Source: Dasyornis broadbenti
Lineage: Eukaryota; Chordata; Aves; Passeriformes; Dasyornithidae
Assembly (NCBI GenBank): GCA_013397935.1
Contig: VZRN01001316.1
Location: 57,720-121,719, forward strand
Reading direction: 5' to 3'
Length of the DNA: 64,000 bases
Part shown: positions 53,553 through 64,000 of the stretch, one piece after another
How the letters are laid out: the number at the start of each line of letters is the position of its first letter
Position numbering within the stretch: the first letter of the stretch is position 1
The notes under the pieces: generated by a model
Seen by the model: the letters and a program-made list of their open reading frames with translations, nothing else
The model's database searches: none
What the model was told of the DNA's origin: nothing
Program-made: the position numbers and the translations under genes

Positions 53553-56500
53553 CTACAAAAGGAAAAAAAGGGATACATAAATGCATGCTAAAATGACACC
53601 AGCTATTAACATAAACTATTTTGAAGTGCAATCGATTAGAAGCATTTTGACAAACAAAAGAAAACTGAAAGTTTCATACCACTTCCAGTTCAATTTTCTA
53701 CTTTTATGAGCACAAAATAAAAGTATGCGTGTGAGAGGGAAATCACCAATTCCATGCCTTCAACCCTAAAGAAGCAGCTAATAGTAATTCTCACCCCCCT
53801 TAGTCATAGTTTCATAAATGTTTGTATGTCAAAATGATGAGAACTGTGGTTAACATATGTTGTATTAATCCATTGTATCTACACTTTGCTCTTTCTCGAA
53901 GGATTGGGTCATTATATATGCAGAGAAGGGAAATGGCTTTATGACCTTTGCTTTCTCCATTGCACGTTCTCCTTTCAGCCCCCAGCTATCAATCAAGTTT
54001 CCATTTTGTTTCATGGCAGCAGACATCCCAAACACTCTTATTAGTACTTTGACCCTTAATCCCATACTAAACCTAAGCAGAAGTGCAAGTACTAACCTAT
54101 TACATATTTGCAGTTGTTTATGAACTAATTTGACTATTATTTGTATTCACATCTTGTTTTGGGTTTGTCTGTAACTTGGAGTTAGGCCCAAAACCTGGTT
54201 TCATGTGTTTCTTTTTGTCCAGACAGTTCATATACTCCCAATGATTATTCTCATCTTTTCTTGGTCATCCAATTCATGAAATACTCATCTATCCATGCAT
54301 ATGACTACACTATAGTCAAAATACTTTGAAACAAATTATTTTCTATCTTAAGAGAAGACAAAAATGTAACTAAAACGGGTTATTTACTTGCCTAGAAAAT
54401 AAAGCTTTGAGAAAAACTGCTTTTCTGATTTTTCTTATTAAATGAATAAATTTGTTCACAATGTAGCTTCCATTAAAATGTTTACCAGCTAAAATGATGT
54501 CCACATGCATAAACAAAAGTAGAATCCCATCTTCTTGAGTCTCACAAAGCAATTTGTACACTTTTTCCTTCCATTTCTTTCTATCTCAAATGGTAAGCAA
54601 GCTCAACTCCTAAACTAGATAACTTTAATTTGTGAAGTTTAATGAAGTCTCGATTTTGCTATCAGCAGTTTTTAGTAAAACACTCAGCAGCCTTTCTGTT
54701 GGAGGTTGGGAATTTTTCCATCCTGTGGCTAGAGATACCTTAACGAGCCTTAATGACTGGGTACTTAAGGAACAAAAGACACACTTAAGAGACTAAAGAC
54801 AGCCAGGTGGGGCAAGGGAAGAAAAAGGTGGCTGGCCGTTGGCAAGTGCACACTTGTGCCCGGGACTTTTCGGAGGAGACAACTGCTGGGTGTTTTTTCT
54901 CTCCCTTCGCTGCTGCCGCGGGAGCTCAGCACTGCCTTGGTTTTTTCATTTGCTGAGTGAGTTTTTCGCTGGGAGGAGAGGCGCGGGGCTCCGACCTTGT
55001 TTCTCCCCCACTCCCAGACTGCGCGTTTACCCCGGCTGCGTGCGGCTGTTGCCATGCGGGGAGCTCGGCTGCCGCTGACCATCATCCTCCACCCCGCCTG
55101 CCGGGACGCACTGCAGCTTTTCTGACACCGCTGCAGAGTCTCTGCCACCCATCTGTTCGCCCACTCGAGTGGACAAGCTCTGCCGCCCAGTTTGCTGCCC
55201 TGAGATTCCCTGCTGCAGCTCCGCTCGCCGTGCAGCTGCCTTGCCCTCCGCTCCATCCACCATCACCGAGGAGCTGAGCTCGCGCCACAGCGCCCCCTGC
55301 CGGCCGTGACCATAACTGCACCAAAGGGGGGGGTGGTGTCTAGCAGCCCAAAGAAAGCTGCCACCGGGTTTCTGTTTTGTTTATTTGTTATTGTTCCTTG
55401 TTTTCCTTGTTAGAGATACGAGTAAAGAACTGTTATTCCTTTTCCCATATCTTTGCCTGAGAGCCTATGATTTTGAAGTTATAACAATTTGGAGGGAGAG
55501 GGGTCATATCCTCTATTCTAAGGCAGGTTTCCACCTTCCTTAGCAGACACCTGTCTTCCAAACCAAGACAGTTTGATACTCTACCTGTGTTTCTGTGAAT
55601 GTGCATATTCAGCACTACTAACAGGATGACTGTTCTAATCCAATAAACAAGTAGTTTCAAAAATGTTTTTAAAAGAACTTTCATTTCCTAGAAAGAAACT
55701 AGATCTATTAGTGCAAATACAGCTCATGTGTGAGTGATCAGCTCAAATTAAGCAACCAGGAGATTCTATGATGAGTGCACTTATCACTGGAAGCTGCGAA
55801 AAGCTCTTCTTGTCACTTTTTCAACCAGTCAAAACCTGTAAATTTCACTCTAAAAATCAGTGGACAAAGCAATTTCTATCATACAGCCAAATTCTGAGAA
55901 AATTGAAAACTGGTGTTCCCCTGAAAAATTCAGTGTTCCAATATGCACTTTTTTTCAATTGAGAACATGAATGTCTGCATCAAAGAACTGAGCCTCATTT
56001 TTTAGCACAGAGAAACCCACTCTGTGCTAAATGCTAAAGTAGAAAAACTTCATCATCTCAGTCTGAACCATTTCATGCCAATCTTCCAGCAGGAAGAGCC
56101 ATGATCACTGGAGTGCACACGAATCTTAATTTTCTCAGATATACCAGAATTCTTATCCATACTGACAATGTATTCCTCTTACCTGTATAGCTCCCTTCCA
56201 ATTAGAAACAAAAAAGCCAGAAGCAGACTCATGTGCAAGAGACAGACCAGAACATGCTCCACTGACATAGTCCCCAAGAAACCTTGTGTTGTTACAACAT
56301 TCCAGGAAAAGTGTCAGGTCTTTGTACCCAACTTTCTACACTGTACACTTTACTTTCTATCAAAGTGTTGGCCCTGACACCAAAATGTCTTTAAAAGCTC
56401 ATAAAGCACATTTCGTACATCAGCTTCTATGGGGCAAACGGCCAGGAGAGTTGGAAAACTGAGGAAGAGACTACTGCAGTTGGTCCCACATCATGAGACA

Positions 56501-56724
56501 CAGGAAACAATGAAATGGACTCAAAGAGGTAGTAGAGACGGCAGAGATGAGGAGGCAGTGACAAAAGACCTCAGAGAGCTAATGACAGAAGGACAGGAGG
56601 CAGTGAAATCCAGTGGACAGCACTGTTTGGGAAGGCAAGAAGAAAGCTTCTAAATAAAAGAAATGTTGAGTCTCCAAAGTAAAACAAAGCACACAAAGCC
56701 CCCCTTTTTTAAATGGAAACTTAC
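53553..56724 (-). other. LRBA: LRBA intron (3.2 kb) carrying solo LTR 2
   Basis: Between donor GTAAGT (56724) and acceptor ccttttgtag (53553). About 0.87 kb is the LTR at 54697-55570. A stretch at about 56420-56655 is less AT-rich and has a 74-codon plus-strand open frame rich in charged residues; I do not recognise it and treat it as unexplained intron. Nothing else seen. Confidence 0.8.
54697..55570. mobile_element. Solo LTR 2, same family as LTR 1, 874 bp
   Basis: Shares both termini (TGTTGGAGG... and ...CCAAACCAAGACA), the internal GC-rich blocks and the order of motifs with the LTR at 26826. It is 155 bp longer: it keeps a roughly 180-bp GC-rich block (about 54956-55130) that the first copy lacks, and lacks the 22-bp tandem duplication. 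The flanks, CTTTC before and GTTTG after, are not identical, so no clean target duplication is seen. No retroviral coding region adjoins. Open frames inside (up to 163 codons, on both strands) follow from GC-rich composition and are not genes. Confidence 0.9.
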
Positions 56725-56858
56725 TTGTACCTTCTATCAGCAACTCCTGCCCATGGCTGCCCAAAAGAGTCCGAGAAAGAAAGGGAGCAAAATCCACAAA
56801 AATCTCTCTCAGAAGTGGGGCAGCTTTTTCCAAAGCATGTTCAAGCCTGTCTGTAATA
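56725..56858 (-). CDS. LRBA: LRBA internal exon b (ITDRLEHALEK ... HGQELLIEGT)
   Basis: Seen: acceptor ctctctactag ends at 56859; exon starts with T completing a Ser codon, then ITDRLEHALEKAAPLLREIF, VDFAPFLSRTLLGSHGQELL and IEGT, and a final single base A. Length 134 nt. Donor CAA|GTAAGT at 56724 is a perfect six-base match to the consensus; a weaker GT six bases upstream (AAG|GTACAA, at 56730) is also phase-compatible. I chose the downstream donor because it gives GTS-LVCMK at the junction, the form I recall for the family. Known family: this is a strongly conserved helical segment of LRBA/NBEA upstream of the PH-BEACH unit. Inference: part of an LRBA scaffold for membrane-traffic complexes; LRBA is known to protect recycling CTLA-4 from lysosomal loss. 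Confidence 0.92.
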
Positions 56859-57123
56859 CTAGTAGAGAGATACATGTGATTAGCAACAAAAGAAGGAAGT
56901 TACTAAAATTTTGTAAAAAGAAATACAGACTTTGACAATGTTTAGGTGATATACATGTATAAGAAAGGAATTAATAATCCAACACTCAATATTTTCCCAA
57001 ACCCTCATTAGTTATTGAAAATCAGCAAAAGAACATTCTGAAGTTATGTGGTATCAGAATATCAATCGTAGTATCAATAACATGAGCCACAGTACAGTTG
57101 TTCAGATCAGTTGGAGAAGTTAC
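56859..57123 (-). other. LRBA: Short intron of LRBA (265 bp)
   Basis: Bounded by donor GTAACT at the upper end and acceptor ...ctctctactag at the lower end, both read on the minus strand. Much shorter than the other introns here (3 to 22 kb). No repeat or other gene seen in it. Confidence 0.85.
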
Positions 57124-57202
57124 CTCATATTGGAGGCAGAATCCTCAGGCACTGAAGAAACTGTAGGAACAGATGGCAATTTTGAATTAGATGATCCCCT
57201 TC
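57124..57202 (-). CDS. LRBA: LRBA internal exon a (first in window, transcript order)
   Basis: Seen: on the minus strand a pyrimidine-rich acceptor (ctcttgtag) at 57203-57211 precedes a 79-nt open exon that ends at donor GTAACT (57123-57118). It starts with two bases finishing a codon, runs 25 codons and ends with AG of a split codon. The peptide is Ser/Pro-rich and reads SKLPSVPTVSSVPEDSASNM, a linker-like segment. Known family: this type of linker precedes the helical ITDRLEHALEK segment in LRBA/NBEA proteins. Joining to the next exon completes AG+T (Ser), giving NMSITDRLEH. Only 265 bp of intron separates the two. Paralogue choice rests on the later exons. A plus-strand open frame over the same bases (57046-57237) is a shadow. 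Confidence 0.85.
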
Positions 57203-60200
57203 CTACAAGAGAATGTAATAATAAACAAATTATATAAGAAAACATCCCAGAGATTAGAAAAGCAGACCAGAAACTAAAGCCTTGAGCTCACGCTCTGAGA
57301 AAACATGGTTTTCAAGTGTTGTGTGAGGAGTAGGTGAAAGCATTTCATCTCTTTGTACTTCAACCATTTTCTTCCATAGGAGTCCTATATTTACTTGCAT
57401 TCACATTTACCAGGTATGCCAGTGCAAGCTTTTTAAATGTTGCCTTAATACAAAGAGAAAGTAATTCATGGAAGCATCACCTCAGTCATCATAGGTTTTT
57501 TTGTGAAGGAAGTCACACTAGGCTGCAGTGATCCTCTCTGGTCTTACAAGCCATTATCCTCTCTGAATAGATTTAGTAACATTTACAACCCTAGTGGTGA
57601 ATACAAACAATATCTTATACCTTTAATATTCCTGTAATGTGCTTATATATATAATAACACTAATCAATAATAATATAAAGTCAAATGGTAATGTTTTAAA
57701 GCCATCTCTTTTGGTTAGTGGAAGTGTTCATCTAATTTCATGTAACTTGCACAGAAAACCTTTACTATTTTTGTCTAAAATTAAAATATATATTTGCATC
57801 AAAATCATGCAGAAAACAATACGTGGGTATTTTCAACAGCCTGGCTTAAATTTTTGCAACACAAGGACTCTGACAGAGGCAGCTATGATAAAATTTTCCA
57901 TTGCACTGCCAATGTCATTAGCATGATGGCAGCAGTGGTATAACCTCATTTATGAGTTATTAACTTTGCCACATCAATTATTCAAAGGTTGATAGGGAAG
58001 ACTGGGTCATTTATGTATCCCACACTTACATGAAAAAAAAAAAAGCTGTTGTGTTATGTCAAATTGACACTACATGGCTCTCGTTAGCACAGGAGGAATC
58101 TGTAAATATTTAATACCGCTGTTCAGTATGCAAAGAGAAATACAACCTCCATATTGCAGTATGGATTGCTATTAGCAATGATGAACAGGGGGCAAGAAAG
58201 ACAGCCAGAGACTTCACAGATATTTTCTGCTAGGATAGGAATGGTGACTCACAAATCTTACACTGCATTCCAAGCTATAGAGAGGAATGAATCTTAGCAG
58301 ACAAGTTTCTGTGCATTTCCCAGGAGCATGACTGCTTCTAGTCCATCTGCAATCCTATCTCTTTCCATCCCTAGACCCTGTCCTATTCTCTTTCCTCTCA
58401 CCTCGCCAGTTTCAGATTCTTATGCTACTGGAAAGGAGGGGAGCGGGGAAAAAAAAAGGAAAAAAGCATGAAAGAAGAGAGTTTAATCATTTCAGTTCTC
58501 ACATCTACCTTAGCAAAGATATGACCCTTCCTAGAACTGTAATAGTAGAAAAATTGCTGATGGTCTCACCTACAAAGGAGTTAGTTAATTCAGTTAAATA
58601 CAGCCTTTCTGGAAATCAGTTGCTGAGATCTTGAAACTATCCACTAAAATGTGTCAACTGCAACTTTTCAAAGATTTTCAACTTGACCGGAGTGAAATAA
58701 ATTTGAAGAGATGACAAAGACAGATCCCTGAGATAGTGAATTTATTTCTCCTGTCAAATTTCAAACTTTTGCTCCAAAACTCTGGCACACAGAGCTTCCT
58801 CCCAGAAATATCAAGAGCTTGTGGTGGATGAGGGTTTTTGTTTTTCTATCCAGAGAAGGTGGTATTCTCTATTCTTGTTTCAAAGGAAGCACAAAAACTA
58901 AAATAATAAACTATAATATCAAAACCATGAAAAGTTTTGCTCTTATTTCTTTTTCTTTCTCCAGAAATAGGAGGTAGCTTCATGACTGTGATTCATTTAC
59001 GCTTTTCAAAAATTCAACCTGAAGCTCTTATGCTGACTGCCCTATGAGGATGATAAAATCAGAAGGAAAGTGAGTGGGCAATACAGAATGAAGGACAAGA
59101 AAGTGGTGAACAAAGTGTTAGCTGAAAGCAAAGTGAAATGTCAACCTTCTGGGCACTGTATCCTAAAAAATTTATATAATAAAGGCTAATCAAATATGTA
59201 TTCCTGAAAGTTTCAATGGTGATGGCAAAATTTTGTGCATATTTTCAGTATTTTCATGGATATAATTCCATTTATTTCAAAAACTAGTTTTCCACAGTCA
59301 AACCACGAAAAAGTATTCTAGGTATTCCCAACTGAAAAACTGTCAAATGATGTGCCAAAAATTAGAACAGGGCCTCCCGCACAGAAAAACCAAAGCCTAC
59401 ATAAAGCAACAAGCCACATGACTCTGTGGTTGTTTGTCAGATACTTAACAGCCACAATATTTTTTTTCCTTCTTTTTTTTTATTAAGACTTTAAAATAGC
59501 TATGCCATTTGTCATGATAAACATTATATTTAAATAATTTGACTAGAATACCCAGCTTTCTCCCTAAAGCCCAACATTCTCATTCTCATTTAACAAGTCC
59601 CACTAACTTAAAAATACTCTGAAGTCCACATGCCCAGAAGTGGATTAACAGGCACACACTGTCCATAAGAGGAAAATTAGCACATTGATCTGGGTAGTCA
59701 AACACAGTACCACACTGAAATAGCATACAAAGCCCTCAAAATAAGAAAGTCCTCTCTACACACAAATTGTGCAAGCAGAATGTCTTGAGATAGAAATGCT
59801 CACGTGCTTTTTACCACATCTAAAATCTGTGAGCAGTCATCCACTGTTTATTGGGTATGGTTATAAAGTCAATAGTATACACAACTGAAATCCTACCCTA
59901 TTAAAAGCAAAGATCACTTTATCAGGATAAAATAAGACTTAACGGTGCAGCATAGCAGCATGAGTTCTAAAATTAAGCAAGATGAAAACAATTCTGCACA
60001 ATATTTAGGCCATCAGCAAAATAACTGAAGGAAAAATTAGAGAAAAAAATCAAGGGAAACATCTGCAAGGACAATGAGAGTGTATAATAGCCATCATGAG
60101 GCTAATAAAAAAATCATACACTCAATCTAGAGTAACTTAGCTTTTTTGTTGTGTTTTATTTTTTTGGGATGGGTTGGGGGTTTTTTTGTTTTCCATTTTG

Positions 60201-63200
60201 TCAACAAAATTGGTAAAAATAGTTTGAGTGGGAGGTAAAGGAAATCACTGACTACATAGGACATGATTATTTTTTCTTCTAGGCATAAAAACAAACTGCA
60301 CAAAACATACTAGGTATAAATGTAAAACTCTATGGAATTTTAAGTAAATATCAACTTTTAAATACAGACATTAAAAGAAAAAGCATTGAGAATTTGAATT
60401 TAACAAAGCACAAGGCAGGCACCTATATAAACTGATACTCTTTTTGAACATCACATAAGGATATTCATGGTCTGAATTTCTTCATGCTTATCCACACCTA
60501 AATCCACATTTCAAACTCAGATATATTTCACTAAAAGGGGTGAATCTCAGATTTATGACAGGTGAGAATTTCAGGTTTTTTCAATGAGATTATGCACAGT
60601 GATTTTTGCATGCAGATTTTGTTTTGTTAAAGTACATTTTTTACTTTATTTAACTCAGAGCTGGCTTTTATTCTACTTTTTTCTGCTTTTAGTAAAAAAG
60701 ATGGAAATACTTCAGTAGCATATTTTGATCCACAACACATATGGGTAAGAGCAGTAGCTACTTCAAACATGTGGAACTAAACTGACTTATCTCTTCCTTA
60801 TCCTTTCACTGATAAACTGGCTCCTTCAAACTGACAGTTTTACAGACATTTGCAAGAACATAAAAGAAAATGCAAATAGATCATCTGTCTAGCACCCTTA
60901 CAGTGAAACCTTATTGTTTATTCAAGGTCCCCAAGGGTCTAAACCCATAGTGTCTCAAGCACTAAAATATTGTTAAAAAACTCCTTGTGCAAGATCCTTA
61001 TGTTTTTGCATGTACACTTACAAAGTGCACTTGGCAATGCATAAGCAGTGCATGATGATATACTTTGTGAGGATGGAAATGAGATTAAAAAAATAAAACC
61101 CAAACAGAGCTGAACTAAATAATCATACCTCTTAATTTTGTACAATTGACCTACCCTACATAAATACACAAGTGCCCTTTGTGGAAGAGGTATCAAGTAA
61201 AATAATGAGCTCATTCAAAAGACTTCCAGCTTCCAGGGCTGGAAGTGCACAAGGCAAGACTACAATGAAAGGTTTTATAAGCTAATATGAGGGATCTGTT
61301 ACCTAAACATGTTTGTAGGCTAAACCAAAACAGATTTCATGAAACAATGGTGAAAACTTCTCTTAAGAGAAATGGCATTAAAACAGTTTTTATACTGACA
61401 CAGTATCAACCCATTTCCATTGCACATCATCAGCACTTCAGATTTTAAAAAGTGTCATTCTGCTTTGGTAACTAGCCTTCAACTACTGTCACTGTTAAGA
61501 TGGAATTCTCTTGGAAATAATTACCATAATCCAGTGAATTGCTTGAACAACCTCTGCACTGATGGTAACTTACTTCATGATCATTTTTCTTACTTTAGCT
61601 TGTCTCCTGCTAATTTATTTTATTGCATGACTTCAAGTTCATTTTCACCTATGTATAAAAACCAATGAATACCATTCATCTTTGCAGAACAAGCCAACTG
61701 TTGTAGAAGATTTACATTTTACTATGTATTGGACTAGAATTCAAGAGTCACAACTATTTTTAATCTCCTGTTACTGCTTATCCTTGTGTTTCTTCCAAGC
61801 ATTCACCTCCGCCTTTCACATGGCTTTGTTTACAACTTTGCAACAGAAACTGAGTGGAACTTGTCAGGGTTTTTTACATTCAGAACATCAATAAGGACAG
61901 GAGACAATTCACTCCTCCTTCCCACAGACTTTTCACACTCCCTTTTCATAAAAATTGTATTTGAACAACCATTTGGAAACTGAACAGTGAAAGTCTCAAG
62001 ACTGCATTCTTTGCAGTGAAGCACTAATAAAACACATGTGAAATCCTTCAAGTACATAAACAGAGAAACTCAGAACATCAGAGAAAACAGTGGGAGTGTG
62101 AACTGCAAAACATTTTTAAAAATTCTCACCACTTCAGAACATTGTGACTGTAATGGAAACATTTAAAAGGAAAACTAACTGACAAACAAAAAAACAGGCC
62201 TCCCGCTGGCATGTTCACAATAGCTCAGGCAGCTCTGCCAAGTCCTGCCTGTTCAAATATTAGTCTTGTCTTAGCAGTAGCCCTTCCTGAACACAGCATG
62301 TGTAAAACCTCTGCATCACATCTCACATTCAGCCTGTGAGACAATCCAAGGAAGAAACAACTCCAGTATCTCCTTCTTAGATTACTACTAGCAAATATGC
62401 TCTTTTGTTCAATACCATCCTCTGTAGTAGCCATTGAATGATTAGTTCAAGATGAGCCACCAATTTTATCTTCTCCATTCATTTCCAAGATTCCAGCAAA
62501 CTAACAACCCCAGTATCAGCCATCAGCAACATATCAGTGGGAAAGTTTAGACCACAAGGAGCACATTTGTGTTCAGGAAAGACTTTCTGTGCTGGGAAAT
62601 ATGCTGCAGATTGAATGAGTAAAGGTGAAGAAACTTCTGCAAAAAGGCCGGAGTTTCTGAAGCCAAAACATGTTTTCAGCATCTTTCAAAGTATCAGACG
62701 GACAGAGTGAACTTGGATGGTTCTCTTTCCAACCTGTCAACATGCTGTATTTGGTAGGCCAGGATATGTCACAATCTATGTGATATGAGCCTGGGAGCAT
62801 CTTGGGCATCAAATATCTGAGATGCTCACAAACCCTGAGCTACAGGCAAGATGCATCCTTCTGGAAAAATTTTTGGGATGGAGCCTGATGAATTCTGAGC
62901 ACACACAAATGGCAATGGAGGCATCTGGAACCACACAGACTGACTGATATTTCAACACCAATCCCACCCTGACCATGCAATTCTGACACCACATCTACAG
63001 GTGGAGGATCCAAAACTTATTCCCAGATTGAGCATATGTGCACTTTGCAATTAGAACACTATCACCTGGGTTTTAATACTATTTCAAGGTCTGCATATCA
63101 CTTTCATTTCTGTTTTGGAGCAAATCTACTCAAGTCTTCACCATAAAGCATTATATGATCATCTATTATATATGTTATATATGTATGAATGTTTATTTTA

Positions 63201-64000
63201 TCAGTTTTTTAAATGTATCAACCAAATATATATATAACCCACTTCAAAAAAAACCAGATTAAATGTGTTCTAAAATGTAGTAAAATGTTTAACAGACAGC
63301 CTCCATATGAAACATGAAATAGCCCCAAATTTATATCCACTACATAAGCCCCTAATCTCAGTATTTTTTTAAAAAAGACTTATTTTATTTCTTAATTACA
63401 AAACTAAACAGACTTATAATCAATGTTAGCTGCAAAAATGAGAACAATGTATTGATTCTCTGCTGCATGAAAATAAAAATTACTGGAAAAATGTGATTTG
63501 AACACAAAAATTACATGAATTATATTTTCATTTTATAGGAAGTTTGTTCATTACTACTTCCATTCTCTAATAAAAAAACAAATTAAGGCATTATAGACAA
63601 TTTGATTTCAAATTTAAATGTGTGCAATTTACATGAACAACATTAGATGTAAACCACTCCAACTCTGCAAAATTTTTGTTTCCATGCCATTATTTTATAG
63701 GGGAAAAAAAGAAACAGTCTCATGTTTTAATCTGTTTAAGGCATGATTTCATTTATCCCTTTACTTTTTCTTTTAATTAATTATATTGCCAGTCTAAACA
63801 TGTCTATTTTTAACACTGATTAGTTTCTTTTATGCATATCAGTTCAGATTACATATCTAATTTTTTGCCAAAACTTCCAGACATGATGGAAGTCACACAG
63901 TTACAAACTACATTAGTATTGTTTATTGTCTGGATTTCTCATACATTCTACAGGCACAGGAACACTTTTTTTTTCCTTCTCTACGTTCCTAAAAGATTGA
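57203..64000 (-). other. LRBA: Upstream LRBA intron (6.8 kb visible, 5' exon not found)
   Basis: The exon at 57202 needs an upstream exon ending one base into a codon. I looked on the minus strand for such exons; candidates at 58402-58427 and 62130-62147 fail on stop codons. The intron therefore probably continues past 64000, or an exon is too divergent to recognise. Contents: AT-rich sequence, simple AT repeats near 63.17-63.24 kb, and an unexplained run of open frames at 62225-62994. Confidence 0.6.

Noticed and set aside
54765..55324. Open frames of up to 163 codons on both strands
   Set aside because: They lie inside solo LTR 2; GC-rich, CpG-rich sequence has few stops. No domain is recognisable and no gene context exists.
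56429..56653. 74-codon charged open frame on plus strand
   Set aside because: Lies between exons b and c, which join without it; no start context or similarity I recognise.
58402..58427. 26-nt candidate exon (minus strand) between cctttccag and GTGAGAGG
   Set aside because: A stop codon is present in all three frames.
62130..62147. 18-nt candidate micro-exon (minus strand) between ccattacag and GTGAGA
   Set aside because: In the frame needed to join exon a the segment contains TGA, and the pyrimidine tract is weak.
1..64000. MAB21L2, a single-exon gene nested in an LRBA intron in vertebrates
   Set aside because: No open frame of about 360 codons or MAB21 motif on either strand; its host intron must lie outside this window.
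1..64000. tRNA, rRNA, CRISPR arrays, bacterial operons or plasmid features
   Set aside because: None seen; the composition, splice sites and repeats are those of a vertebrate chromosome.

Overview
The window looks like a piece of a bird chromosome: AT-rich, mostly intron, with a few truncated CR1 LINE tails of the avian type and two solo LTRs that resemble avian ERVL-type elements. No bacterial-style gene organisation is present. Most open frames are chance; none except those lying on the six exons below shows splice-site or homology support.

The one gene I can support is on the minus strand. Six short exons (57202-57124, 56858-56725, 53552-53491, 34853-34789, 23404-23296, 993-827, in transcript order) have AG acceptors, GT donors and compatible phases at every junction. 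Together they give about 205 consecutive codons of a Neurobeachin/LRBA-type BEACH protein, from the segment just N-terminal to the PH-BEACH module. Paralogue-specific words (NEGRLLSQTMKD, QYSADKREEEK, TATQLIQKIINILTDKHG) fit LRBA better than NBEA from memory of the family. The gene extends beyond both ends of the window: the next 5' exon is above 57202 (not found before 64000) and the next 3' exon is below position 1.

Layout: 1-826 intron; exon; 994-23295 intron (22.3 kb, one CR1 tail, poly-A run, C/A tract); exon; 23405-34788 intron (CR1 fragment, solo LTR 1); exon; 34854-53490 intron (two short CR1 tails, a 4-base assembly gap); exon; 53553-56724 intron (solo LTR 2); exon; 265-bp intron; exon; 57203-64000 intron or unsampled sequence, with an unexplained stretch of alternating-frame open reading near 62.2-63.0 kb.

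I found no new biological system. The points most worth a second look are the tandem splice donor 6 bp apart at 56724/56730 that could add or drop two residues, the two related CpG-rich solo LTRs in introns of one gene (one with a perfect 5-bp target duplication, one without), and the frame-alternating stretch at 62.2-63.0 kb.
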